From Gammaproteobacteria bacterium UBA7449 (GTDB lineage Bacteria > Pseudomonadota > Gammaproteobacteria > Pseudomonadales > Pseudohongiellaceae): DNA of 50,150 nt. The first letter of the stretch is position 1; the number at the start of each line of letters is the position of its first letter. This document shows, piece after piece, positions 26,077-34,434 of this stretch. The notes beneath the pieces were generated by a model. It searched no databases. It had not been told where the DNA came from and saw only the letters and a list, made by a program, of their open reading frames with translations. Location: the NCBI GenBank assembly GCA_002477465.1, contig DLPV01000046.1, positions 1 through 50,150 of the forward strand, given 5' to 3'. The translations under genes were made by a program, and so were the position numbers.

Positions 26077-27036
26077 ATGACAAAATTTCCCGACGTCGCG
26101 GCACGTAATATCCTGATCGGCAGCCTGATCCTGGTTGCCGCTCCTTTCGCTGCGGCGCAAGGGGTAGGGGCTGTGATTGAATCTCAGCCCTCAATCCCCG
26201 GTCAATCCATTCCGTCTCAAACGGTTGCGGGCTCACAGAATGGTGCCAGCAACGATGCGCTGTCCTTGTTGCTTGATCAAAATCGTCAGCTTCAGGCAGA
26301 GATTCAAGCACTTCGTGGCATGGTTGAGGAGCAGGGTTTCGAAATTCGAAAATTACAGCGGGATTCGCTTAGTCGCTACACCGATATGGACGACAGGCTA
26401 CGATCCCTGGAAACCAGCACCGCTCAGCCCTCAATGCCGATCGGGGCATCGACTTCGCCTGGTATAGTCGGGCAGTCCTCCGCGCCAGGAACCGGTGCTG
26501 ATGCCATGCCCACCATCGGTGGTTTGCGCGACCCTGGCAGTGCTGATGCACCGATCACAGGGAGTGCGACAACTGCACCGACGGTTCCACTAACTGCAGC
26601 AGATACGGCAAGCAGCAGAAGCAGCCGTGTAACCAGTCGCGGCACGCTGCAACCCGCAGTCTTGAGCGAACAACAGCTATATCAGATGGCCTATGACTCG
26701 GTGATCAACAGTAATTTTGAGCGCTCAATCGCAGAGTTTGACCAGTATTTGAGTATCTATCCGCAGGGGCGTTTCGTTACCAATGCGCACTATTGGAAAG
26801 GTCAGGCTTACCTGTATTTGAATCGCTATGATGAGGCCCGTGATTCCTACGAGATTATTCTCGAACAGTTTCAAGAGTCGGCCAAGCTTCCCGATGCCAT
26901 GTATGGCCTGGGCCTGGCTTATCAGGGTCTTGGCAATATACCCCAGGCACGCCAGCTGCTTAATGAGATCAAGCGTCGCTTTCCAAACACCGGTGTCGCC
27001 AATCTGGCCGATACGCGCCTACTGACCCTGGACTAG
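26077..27036 (+). CDS. cpoB: CpoB (YbgF), Tol-associated division coordinator
   Basis: CpoB links Tol-Pal to peptidoglycan synthesis by PBP1B during division. The 319-residue protein has a signal peptide ending near PFAAAQG and a trimerising coiled coil (LLLDQNRQLQAEIQALRGMVEEQGFEIRKLQRD). A long Ser/Thr/Gly linker (about 115-195) leads to three TPR repeats (LYQMAYDSVINSNFERSIAEF and following). Six bases separate it from pal. The linker is longer than in E. coli. Confidence 0.92.
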   Translation: MTKFPDVAARNILIGSLILVAAPFAAAQGVGAVIESQPSIPGQSIPSQTVAGSQNGASNDALSLLLDQNRQLQAEIQALRGMVEEQGFEIRKLQRDSLSRYTDMDDRLRSLETSTAQPSMPIGASTSPGIVGQSSAPGTGADAMPTIGGLRDPGSADAPITGSATTAPTVPLTAADTASSRSSRVTSRGTLQPAVLSEQQLYQMAYDSVINSNFERSIAEFDQYLSIYPQGRFVTNAHYWKGQAYLYLNRYDEARDSYEIILEQFQESAKLPDAMYGLGLAYQGLGNIPQARQLLNEIKRRFPNTGVANLADTRLLTLD

Positions 27037-27122
27037 TCGCCAGGCTTGAAACCGATGCCAGGCGGCTCTTGAATGCCGGTCTTTGATGTCTTAAGAGCTT
27101 GTATTAATCCCTTGCTTAAAAA

Positions 27123-27782
27123 ATGCCAGTGAATCCAGCAGTAACTCTTCGCATTACAGAGATATTCCATTCCCTGCAGGGTGAGGCGAGTACAGTCGGT
27201 AGACCTACGGTTTTTATCCGCCTGACCGGATGCCCGCTGCGCTGTCAATATTGTGATACTGCATATGCCTTCGAAGGTGGCAGTATGCGTAAGCTGGAAG
27301 AAATCCTGGCGGAGGTGGAACGCCTGGATTGCCAGTTGATAACGGTGACCGGCGGTGAGCCGCTGGCGCAACCGAATTGCATCCTGCTGCTGCAGCTGCT
27401 CTGCGATGAAGGCTATCAGGTATCGCTTGAGACCAGTGGCGCACTGTCCGTCGAGAAAGTCGACCCACGCGTTTCTATCGTGCTGGATCTAAAGACGCCA
27501 GGTTCCCGTGAAGCTGATCGTAATGATCTGGACAACCTTTCGCTAATTTCGCAGAAAGACCAGGTCAAGTTCGTCATTTGCAATTATCAGGACTACGTTT
27601 GGGCCAAAGCGAAGCTGCTGGAGTGGAATCTTGCCGCGCGAGCTGGAGAGATACTGTTTTCTCCGTCGTTTGGGGAACAGAATCCAGCCGAATTGGCAGA
27701 ATGGATACTTGAGGATCACCTGCCCGTGAGAATGCAGATGCAGTTGCATAAGCTCCTGTGGGGTGAGGCAGCAGGCCGCTAG
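27123..27782 (+). CDS. queE: QueE, 7-carboxy-7-deazaguanine synthase
   Basis: A radical SAM enzyme that makes 7-carboxy-7-deazaguanine, the precursor of queuosine in tRNA. The 219-residue protein carries the CxxxCxxC cluster motif (TGCPLRCQYCDTAYAF), preceded by FHSLQGEASTVGRPTVFIR, and has VTGGEPLAQP. It follows cpoB, as in many gammaproteobacteria. queC is next, and queD is on the far side of the window. Confidence 0.95.
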   Translation: MPVNPAVTLRITEIFHSLQGEASTVGRPTVFIRLTGCPLRCQYCDTAYAFEGGSMRKLEEILAEVERLDCQLITVTGGEPLAQPNCILLLQLLCDEGYQVSLETSGALSVEKVDPRVSIVLDLKTPGSREADRNDLDNLSLISQKDQVKFVICNYQDYVWAKAKLLEWNLAARAGEILFSPSFGEQNPAELAEWILEDHLPVRMQMQLHKLLWGEAAGR

Positions 27783-27836
27783 GTGGCCCAGCGGACATGG
27801 GCTTGGTGTCAGTACAAATTCAAGATTGGTCAATAG

Positions 27837-28511
27837 ATGAGTGAAAAAGCGATAATTCTAGTCTCGGGCGGTCTGGATTCCGCTACCTGCCTTGCGTTAG
27901 CGAAGGAAGCTGGCTATGTCTGTTGTGCGCTGAGTTTCGACTATGGTCAGCGCTCTAGCAGTGAATTGGCAGCGGCGGCCCGGATCGCGTCCGCGATGCA
28001 GGTTGCAGATCATCGTGTGGTGAAACTGGGCCTGGACGCAATTGGCGGTTCTGCGCTGACGAATACGGCTTTTGATGTACCGGAACAAGAGTCTGAGGGC
28101 ATTCCAATCACCTACGTGCCGGCGAGAAATACGGTATTTCTCGCCTACGGCCTGGCTCTGGCTGAAGCGATAGATGCTGCTTCAATATTTATTGGGGTCA
28201 ATTCGCTGGATTATTCGGGTTATCCAGACTGCCGCCCTGAATATATCGAGGCCTTTCAGGCGATGATGGATCTGGCTACCAAAAAAGCAGTGGAGGGTAG
28301 CTCCATTTCCCTAAACACACCGCTAATTAGCCTGTCAAAAGCCGAGATAATCAAGACAGGTACCTTGCTGAACGTCGACTATAGCCAGACGGTATCCTGC
28401 TACCAGGCCGATGACCGGGGCAGGGCCTGCGGGAGCTGCGATAGCTGCCGTTTCAGGAGGCAGGGATTCCTCGATGCCGGTGTCCTAGACCCAACAAAAT
28501 ATCAAGATTAA
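27837..28511 (+). CDS. queC: QueC, 7-cyano-7-deazaguanine synthase
   Basis: Converts the QueE product to preQ0 using ATP and ammonia. The 224-residue protein has the PP-loop ILVSGGLDSATCLA and the zinc-binding cysteines in TVSCYQADDRGRACGSCDSC. YVPARNTVFLAYGLALAE is also typical. It starts 54 bases after queE, so the two are likely co-transcribed. Confidence 0.96.
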   Translation: MSEKAIILVSGGLDSATCLALAKEAGYVCCALSFDYGQRSSSELAAAARIASAMQVADHRVVKLGLDAIGGSALTNTAFDVPEQESEGIPITYVPARNTVFLAYGLALAEAIDAASIFIGVNSLDYSGYPDCRPEYIEAFQAMMDLATKKAVEGSSISLNTPLISLSKAEIIKTGTLLNVDYSQTVSCYQADDRGRACGSCDSCRFRRQGFLDAGVLDPTKYQD

Positions 28512-28603
28512 TCAAGCCGCGGAGTCGAACCAAACAATCAACAGATATAGCCCTACCAACTCTTGAGTTTTTTATATTTGGTAGTACTATACCGCCCTCC
28601 TAT

Positions 28604-28692
28604 GGGTCGTTAGCCCAGTCGGTTTAGCAATTGGCTGATTCTAACGCGGTAATCGAAGTCATAATCGGTCTGCTGGGGAAACGAGTCCGACA
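28604..28692 (+). pseudogene. Degenerate tRNA-Lys copy
   Basis: The first 12 bases, GGGTCGTTAGCC, and the preceding TAT match the functional tRNA-Lys 131 bases downstream. The D-arm still resembles it (CCAGTCGGTTTAGCA). From the anticodon arm on, base pairing is lost, although a worn acceptor-like ACGAGTCC remains near 28681. It looks like an old tandem duplicate of tRNA-Lys that has decayed. Confidence 0.5.
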
Positions 28693-28734
28693 TTTTGTAA
28701 GTCAGACACTAGTTACGATACACTTTTACGGTAT

Positions 28735-28810
28735 GGGTCGTTAGCTCAGTTGGTAGAGCACCGGGCTTTTAACCTGTAGGTCGTAGGTTCGAATCCTACA
28801 CGACCCACCA
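28735..28810 (+). tRNA. tRNA-Lys (anticodon TTT)
   Basis: A 76-base cloverleaf including an encoded CCA. The acceptor arms GGGTCGT / ACGACCC pair perfectly, the anticodon loop is CTTTTAA, and the T-arm GTAGG TTCGAAT CCTAC is perfect. It is close to the E. coli tRNA-Lys sequence. Confidence 0.97.
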
Positions 28811-28890
28811 TATCTCTTAATATCTCCTACCCTTCAGTCTTCACTGCCAGCTAAAGTTTAATGATGAGAACTGCCATAGGTTCGAAAGCC

Positions 28891-28970
28891 GCGCCAGCGG
28901 CGCAGACAGCGCGAAGCGCTGCCCCAACGGGGTGAGGATTTTGGCTCAGCCAAAAACCGAATCTATCCTG
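28891..28970. repeat. REP-like compound hairpin element, copy 1
   Basis: A chain of small palindromes: GCGCC agc GGCGC (28891-28903), AGCGC gaa GCGCT (28908-28920), GCCCC aac GGGG, then TTTTGGCT c AGCCAAAA. The second half (28921-28970) is repeated at 29105-29154. Confidence 0.6.
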
Positions 28971-29104
28971 CACATGAATCTCGCAGTGCCTCCATCAAGA
29001 CCGCTCCTTCGGATCTAAATAATCGAAACCAACAATTCCGCATTTCGATCGATCCCATCCAAGTTGCCTCGAAACATCAAAATCACCCAAAACTCCAATT
29101 CATT

Positions 29105-29154
29105 GCCCCGCAGGGGCGAGGATTTTGGCCTAGCTAAAATCCGATTCATGTCCC
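29105..29154. repeat. REP-like hairpin element, copy 2
   Basis: Related to the second half of copy 1: GCCCC gca GGGGC, then GGATTTT..AAAATCC. The stems keep pairing although their bases differ from copy 1, which suggests selection for structure rather than sequence. Confidence 0.55.
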
Positions 29155-29274
29155 GCAACATCCCCACCCCCCCAAACCAATACCCACTCACATCCCCAAC
29201 GTAAAACTCACCTCAAAGCCCCTAAAATTCTGTGTTAAAATATAGAGCTATCTAAGCCGACAACTCAAACAAAG

Positions 29275-30354
29275 ATGTCTTCAATCCCTTCAAACCAGCT
29301 AGCCGCAGACCAGGTCGCAGTGCGTCAATTCCTGGATCGGACCGTCGCGCCTGCACAGCTATCATCTTCTGAATTAGCGGACTACAAAGACCGCATCATC
29401 CGCCTGATGCAAGAGAAAAACGCGCGCCTGGTCGCCCACTATTACACCGATTCCGTGCTTCAGGATCTGGCTGAAGAAACCAGAGGTTTTGTAGGGGACA
29501 GCCTGGAGATGGCCAGATTTGGCCATGACTGTGATGCGGAAATTCTGGTGGTTGCGGGCGTTCGCTTCATGGGCGAGACGGCCAAGATATTGTCACCGAA
29601 TAAGACGGTTCTCATGCCCACACTTGAAGCCACTTGCTCGCTGGATATCGCTTGTCGAATAGAAGACTTCGCGCCATTCTGTGATGCCCACCTGGACCGG
29701 GAAGTGGTGGTCTATGCCAATACCAGCGCCGCCGTCAAAGCGCGATCAGATTGGGTAGTCACCTCCAGTATCGCCCTGGAAGTTGTCGATCATCTCATGG
29801 GTCAGGGCAAGAAAATTCTCTGGGCCCCGGATAAACACCTTGGAAACTACATTCAGCGCACCACTGGGGCCGATATGCTGCTCTGGGATGCAGCCTGCAT
29901 TGTGCATGAAGAATTCAAATCTCGCGGCTTGCAGGATATGCGCTCACTGTATCCAGAGGCTGCAATTCTTGCTCATCCCGAGTCTCCGCAAGCAGTGCTC
30001 GAGATTGCAGATGTCATCGGATCCACCACCCAAATAATCAAGGCCTCCCAAAATTTGAGCAATGACGAATTCATTGTCGCCACCGACAGGGGGATATTTC
30101 ATAAGCTCCAGCAGCTCTCGCCCAATAAAAAGTTCATCGTGGCACCAACAGCTGGTGAAGATGCTACTTGCCGAAGCTGTGCCCACTGTCCATGGATGGC
30201 GATGAATTCCCTTGATACCATGTTGCGAAGCCTGGAGCAGGGCGATAATGAAATTCAGGTGGAAGGGGAACTTGCGGAAGCCGCAATGCGGCCACTTACC
30301 CGGATGTTGAACTTCGCCAGTGAGCAGCACTTGGCGGTGAAGGGCAAAGCCTGA
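29275..30354 (+). CDS. nadA: NadA, quinolinate synthase
   Basis: Condenses iminoaspartate with dihydroxyacetone phosphate to quinolinate in NAD synthesis. The 359-residue protein has the three iron-sulfur cluster cysteine regions: TLEATCSLDIAC, LWDAACIVHEEF and EDATCRSCAHCPWMAMN. RLVAHYYTDSVLQDLAEET and MGETAKILSPNKTVLMP are typical. The gene stands alone here and converges on bepA with a 7-base gap; nadB and nadC are not in the window. Confidence 0.96.
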   Translation: MSSIPSNQLAADQVAVRQFLDRTVAPAQLSSSELADYKDRIIRLMQEKNARLVAHYYTDSVLQDLAEETRGFVGDSLEMARFGHDCDAEILVVAGVRFMGETAKILSPNKTVLMPTLEATCSLDIACRIEDFAPFCDAHLDREVVVYANTSAAVKARSDWVVTSSIALEVVDHLMGQGKKILWAPDKHLGNYIQRTTGADMLLWDAACIVHEEFKSRGLQDMRSLYPEAAILAHPESPQAVLEIADVIGSTTQIIKASQNLSNDEFIVATDRGIFHKLQQLSPNKKFIVAPTAGEDATCRSCAHCPWMAMNSLDTMLRSLEQGDNEIQVEGELAEAAMRPLTRMLNFASEQHLAVKGKA

Positions 30355-30361
30355 TAACCCT

Positions 30362-31816
30362 TTAGCCGCTCATCGAGCGCTGCATATCCTCAACTTCTTT
30401 GATCTTCTGTCGTAGACGCGCTTCCACTGCCGGGTTGGCATCATTGTCATTTTCTATGCGTAAGGCGAACTGCAGCTGTTGGCGAGCGTTGCGAAAATCA
30501 GAGATCAGCACGAAATATTCGGCGCGAGCCTGATGTACCTTACTGATGTCACCAGCCTGTCCCCAGGTCTCGGCGAGTTGATACCAAAGGTGATGGTCAC
30601 TGCTGCGCACTTTGGTGTGATTCTCCATAACTTCAGCGGCGGCATTGTAGGCCCGAGACTCAACCAACGCATCGACGTAGGCCATGGTCAGAGCATGATT
30701 ATCTGGATTGATTTCCAGGTGACGCTCAAGGTAGTCGATCGCACGCGCCGCTTCATTCTGCTTGGTATAGATTTCCGCCTGGGTCACCACCAGGCTGATC
30801 AGATTGGGATATCTGTCCAATAATGGGGCTAAGGTATCGGTCGCCTCAGCGTACTGGGCGTTTTCCCAGTAGGCGACGGCAAGCGCGTAGCGATTGGTTT
30901 CTTTGGAAAATTCGGTGGTGCTAGTCGCCAGATTCTGCTCCCAGTCAGTCACCAGGGCTGCTTTGTCGCGGGTATAGTGGGCCAGCACCCGAGCACGCAT
31001 GATCTGGTAGGTGAGGCTGGGGAAGTAATCCCGTGGGGGATAGCGGCGGGCCCGAATTCGGCTGTCGGAAATTCGGGATTCAGTTAAAGGGTGAGTTAAC
31101 AGGAATTCTGGGGGTCTGCGGCCAAAACGATTTGCCGCCAGCAATTGCTCGTACATGCTGGCCTGCGCGCCGGGATCAAAACCGGCGTTAAACAGCGTGT
31201 CCTGACCAATGCGATCCGCTTCCTGCTCATTACTGCGGCTGAAACGCAACTGGCTATCCATGGCAAGCCCCTGGGCTGCACCCAGTGCTGCAGCGCCGTG
31301 ACCGCCATCCGAGGTCGCCATGATTAATACGCTGGCAAGCAGGGTGGCCATGTGACCAATCCGACCGGCCTGTGCTTCGTCAATGCCGCGAGCGAAATGG
31401 CGCTGGCTGACGTGGGCGATTTCGTGCCCCATCACTGAGGCAAACTCTGCCTCGGTGCGCGCATTGAGAAACAAACCGGTATTCACGCCGATTATGCCGC
31501 CTGGCGCTGCGAAGGCGTTGATTTCCTCACTGTCTATAATGACGAAGGACAGGCGCCGATCTTTGAGCTGGCTCCTGGCGGCTAATTTGTAGGATATGTT
31601 CTCCAGGTAGGTATTGAGCAGTGGGTCCGGTATAGTCGGTGCGCCGCGGCGCAACTGGCTCAGGAATTGCTGCCCCATAGCATATTCCTGATCCAGGGAA
31701 ACGGTGCCTGAAATCCTGTCGCCGAGACTGGGTAGTGCCGGCTGAGACAATGCGTGAGCTGCGCAGAAGGTCAGCGCTATCGCAAGCGTTGGAATACCAA
31801 AATTGAGGATACGCAT
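30362..31816 (-). CDS. bepA: BepA-like M48 metalloprotease with TPR domain
   Basis: BepA (YfgC) is a periplasmic zinc protease and chaperone that helps or removes LptD and BAM clients. The 484-residue protein has a signal peptide ending HALSQ and the zinc motif HEIAH near residue 130 (MGHEIAHVSQRHFARG). A downstream glutamate ligand lies in SNEQEADRIG, and TPR repeats fill the C-terminal 200 residues (AIDYLERHLEINPDNHALTM). It is divergent from tusA. Confidence 0.92.
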   Translation of the reverse strand: MRILNFGIPTLAIALTFCAAHALSQPALPSLGDRISGTVSLDQEYAMGQQFLSQLRRGAPTIPDPLLNTYLENISYKLAARSQLKDRRLSFVIIDSEEINAFAAPGGIIGVNTGLFLNARTEAEFASVMGHEIAHVSQRHFARGIDEAQAGRIGHMATLLASVLIMATSDGGHGAAALGAAQGLAMDSQLRFSRSNEQEADRIGQDTLFNAGFDPGAQASMYEQLLAANRFGRRPPEFLLTHPLTESRISDSRIRARRYPPRDYFPSLTYQIMRARVLAHYTRDKAALVTDWEQNLATSTTEFSKETNRYALAVAYWENAQYAEATDTLAPLLDRYPNLISLVVTQAEIYTKQNEAARAIDYLERHLEINPDNHALTMAYVDALVESRAYNAAAEVMENHTKVRSSDHHLWYQLAETWGQAGDISKVHQARAEYFVLISDFRNARQQLQFALRIENDNDANPAVEARLRQKIKEVEDMQRSMSG

Positions 31817-31957
31817 AACAATAAATACGTTGCTTTATCTCCGCCAGACTACCACAAATAAGGCCTTTTGTATGAGTCGCATACCGCTAGATTGGTGGGG
31901 TTTATCTGGTGCTGAACGTAGTCACCGGGGGCGGTAGCTTGGTAAAATGGAGCCACT

Positions 31958-32188
31958 ATGAAAAATGTCGATGTAGAACTGGATGTCACCGGGCTTTCCT
32001 GCCCTATGCCGCTGCTGAAAGCCAAGTTAGCGCTCAATAATATGGAGTCTCAGCAGATATTGAAGGTGGTAGCCACTGATCCAGGCTCCGAAAAAGACTT
32101 TCAACTGTTTGTGGACCAGAGTGATCATCAGATCCTCGATTTCCAAAAAGACGAACAGGCTTACTTCTACTGGATCCGCAAGGGCTAA
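31958..32188 (+). CDS. tusA: TusA-family sulfur carrier
   Basis: A 76-residue protein with the family motif GLSCPMPLLKAK, whose cysteine carries the persulfide. In E. coli TusA relays sulfur from IscS toward 2-thiouridine in tRNA. This small copy next to bepA and perM corresponds to the common gammaproteobacterial arrangement. Without tusBCD in view, its acceptor is not certain. Confidence 0.88.
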   Translation: MKNVDVELDVTGLSCPMPLLKAKLALNNMESQQILKVVATDPGSEKDFQLFVDQSDHQILDFQKDEQAYFYWIRKG

Positions 32189-32215
32189 GACAGCCAGGGA
32201 GCGACCACGCCAGCC

Positions 32216-33283
32216 ATGAAGAAGTTACTCAACGATTTCTTTGATCGTTATTTCCACGACGAAGAATCCATCATCCTGCTGTTGCTCCTCAGCGCAGGCC
32301 TGGCGGTCCTGTTAATGCTGGGCGGCGTTCTGGCGCCGCTGATCGCGGCTGTCATCATTGCCTATCTCATGCAGGGCCTAGTCAATCTGCTGCTGCGTTA
32401 CGGTGTCTCAGAGAGGGTTGCCTTTCTCGCTGTCTATACCCTATTCATTGGCCTGTTTCTGGTGTTATTGCTTTATTTGATGCCCAGAGCCTGGAATCAA
32501 CTGCGTCGGCTGGCCAATGAGATCCCTAATCTGCTCACTGACTGGCAAACCGCCTTGATGGCGTTGCCGGAAAACTACCCCAGCCTGTTTTCCGAGGCTC
32601 AGGTCCAGGCGTTCATTGATGGTCTTGGTGGGGAAATAGGAGGTTTTGGCCAAACCATTCTCGAGTATTCGCTGGCGAGTCTGCCAAGCGTGTTCGGCTG
32701 GATGATCTTCCTGGTATTGGTGCCGATCCTGGTATTTTTCGTCATGAAAGATAAGGATGACCTGGTGCTGTGGGTCGGTAACTTCCTGCCGCGCAACAGG
32801 CCCTTGATGAGCCGGATCTGGAAGGAAATGGATGGACAACTCTCAAACTATATTCGTGGCAAGGTTGTTGAAATTTTCCTGGTGGGTGGGGCGGCCTACA
32901 TCCTGTTTGTCATCATGGGGATCAATTACGCCTTGTTACTCTCCGTACTCGTGGGTATGTCAGTAATCGTGCCCTACATCGGCGCCACCGCGGTGACTCT
33001 GCCGGTGATGGCCGTTGCCTATGTGCAGTGGGGCATCGGGGGCGAATTCTACACGATTCTTTTTGGCTATCTGATACTCCAGATTGTCGACGGCAATGTG
33101 TTGGTTCCGGTGATTTTCTCCGAGGCCAACGATCTCCACCCGGTGGCAATCATTGCGGCGGTACTCGTATTCGGTGGTATCTGGGGTATGGCCGGCGTGT
33201 TTTTCGCGATCCCGCTGGCAACTTTCGTCAAGGCGATCGTCAATGCCTGGCCTAGTCGGATGCAGGCCAAGGCCGATGCCTAG
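32216..33283 (+). CDS. perM: PerM/AI-2E transporter family permease
   Basis: A 355-residue integral membrane protein with about seven helices: an N-terminal pair (IILLLLLSAGLAVLLMLGGVL, LIAAVIIAYLMQGLVNLLL) and a C-terminal group including the conserved VGMSVIVPYIGA and DGNVLVPVIFSEANDLHP. The family includes TqsA and PerM; substrates differ and are mostly unknown. It follows tusA by 27 bases. In many relatives perM sits between the DUF2066 gene and hda, which is not so here. Confidence 0.87.
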   Translation: MKKLLNDFFDRYFHDEESIILLLLLSAGLAVLLMLGGVLAPLIAAVIIAYLMQGLVNLLLRYGVSERVAFLAVYTLFIGLFLVLLLYLMPRAWNQLRRLANEIPNLLTDWQTALMALPENYPSLFSEAQVQAFIDGLGGEIGGFGQTILEYSLASLPSVFGWMIFLVLVPILVFFVMKDKDDLVLWVGNFLPRNRPLMSRIWKEMDGQLSNYIRGKVVEIFLVGGAAYILFVIMGINYALLLSVLVGMSVIVPYIGATAVTLPVMAVAYVQWGIGGEFYTILFGYLILQIVDGNVLVPVIFSEANDLHPVAIIAAVLVFGGIWGMAGVFFAIPLATFVKAIVNAWPSRMQAKADA

Positions 33284-33462
33284 TGCTCGCCAGCATGACT
33301 CACTTACTTGCCCTGTGGTAAAATTCCGCCTGATTTACAGGCATGATTCTAAAGCTTAGCCAGCAGGCGCTAATGTTGGACGCTAATGTTGAGCGGCAAG
33401 CACCTGGTGGCTAGCCTGACTCCCTAAGCAGTATCTCCAGCAGTTTGCGAATAGGAAAACCC

Positions 33463-34362
33463 TTGTCCGAGCGAATTCAAGGTAGTTTAGTTGCGATCGT
33501 CACCCCCATGGAAAAATCCGGGGCGCTTGACCTTGCCCGTTTCGACCAACTGGTGGAGTGGCATATCGAGAGCGGCACCGATGCCATCGTTGTTGTTGGT
33601 ACCACAGGCGAGTCGGCGACTCTCTGTGCCACGGAACACTGTGTCCTGGTGGCCCACTGTGTAGCTGTCGTAAATCAACGCGTGCCTGTGATAGCAGGGA
33701 CCGGTTCAAATAGCACCCAGGAAGCCTTGGAGTTCACTCAGAGCGCCAAGGATTATGGTGCTGACGCTGCGCTGCTTGTGACGCCGTACTACACCAGGCC
33801 ATCTCAGGAAGGCCTTTATCAGCACTTCAAACTCTTGGCAGAATCAGTGGATATTCCGCAAATACTGTATAACGTGCCAGGACGCACAGCTTGTGATTTG
33901 CACATCGATACGGTTGAAAGACTGGCTCAGCTGGAAAACGTTGTTGGAATCAAGGATGCGACCGGTGATCTTCAGCGAGGTCGGGAATTGATTAAGCGCT
34001 GCGGCGACAAGCTTGCCATTTATAGTGGTGAGGACGGCATTGCCAGAGAGCTTATTCTGGCTGGGGCAGACGGTACGATTTCGGTGACGGCCAACGTAGC
34101 GCCGGCACTTATGGCAAAAATGTGCGCAGCAGCGTTGGCAGGTGATCAGGATGAGGCGGAAAAGTTGGATGCCGCCCTGGCCATGCTGCATCGCAATCTG
34201 TTCCTCGAAGCAAATCCTGTACCGGTCAAATGGGCGTTGGCGCAGATGGGGCTGATTAGCCCCGGGATTCGACTTCCTCTGGTGGAACTCAGCGCTGAAT
34301 TTCACGTCCAAGTATTGCAGGCCCTGGAAGCTGCGGGAATACCGATACCCGCTGCGGCTTAA
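33463..34362 (+). CDS. dapA: DapA, 4-hydroxy-tetrahydrodipicolinate synthase
   Basis: First committed step of lysine and diaminopimelate synthesis: pyruvate plus aspartate semialdehyde. I chose the TTG at 33463 (MSERIQGSLVAIVTPM, 299 residues) because AGGA lies about 7 bases upstream and the family starts there; a TTG at 33445 would add six residues. The Schiff-base lysine is in VVGIKDATGD and the catalytic tyrosine in LYNVPGRTACD. GTTGESATL is also conserved. It precedes a bamC-like gene, the usual order. Confidence 0.95.
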   Translation: MSERIQGSLVAIVTPMEKSGALDLARFDQLVEWHIESGTDAIVVVGTTGESATLCATEHCVLVAHCVAVVNQRVPVIAGTGSNSTQEALEFTQSAKDYGADAALLVTPYYTRPSQEGLYQHFKLLAESVDIPQILYNVPGRTACDLHIDTVERLAQLENVVGIKDATGDLQRGRELIKRCGDKLAIYSGEDGIARELILAGADGTISVTANVAPALMAKMCAAALAGDQDEAEKLDAALAMLHRNLFLEANPVPVKWALAQMGLISPGIRLPLVELSAEFHVQVLQALEAAGIPIPAAA

Positions 34363-34434
34363 GGATTATTGTTATTGGTCGCCATTGGGAGCTATTAAGC
34401 TCCAAACAGCAACCAACCGAAAAAGACACCGAAT

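Larger units (their letters stand above)
28811..29274. other. Repeat-bearing spacer between tRNA-Lys and nadA
   Basis: There is no protein-coding frame. It holds two short hairpins at 28891-28920 and two related ~50-base hairpin repeats (28921-28970, 29105-29154). The rest is C-rich and A-rich, low in structure. Regions just after tRNA genes are common integration sites, but I see no integrase or duplicated tRNA end. Confidence 0.5.
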
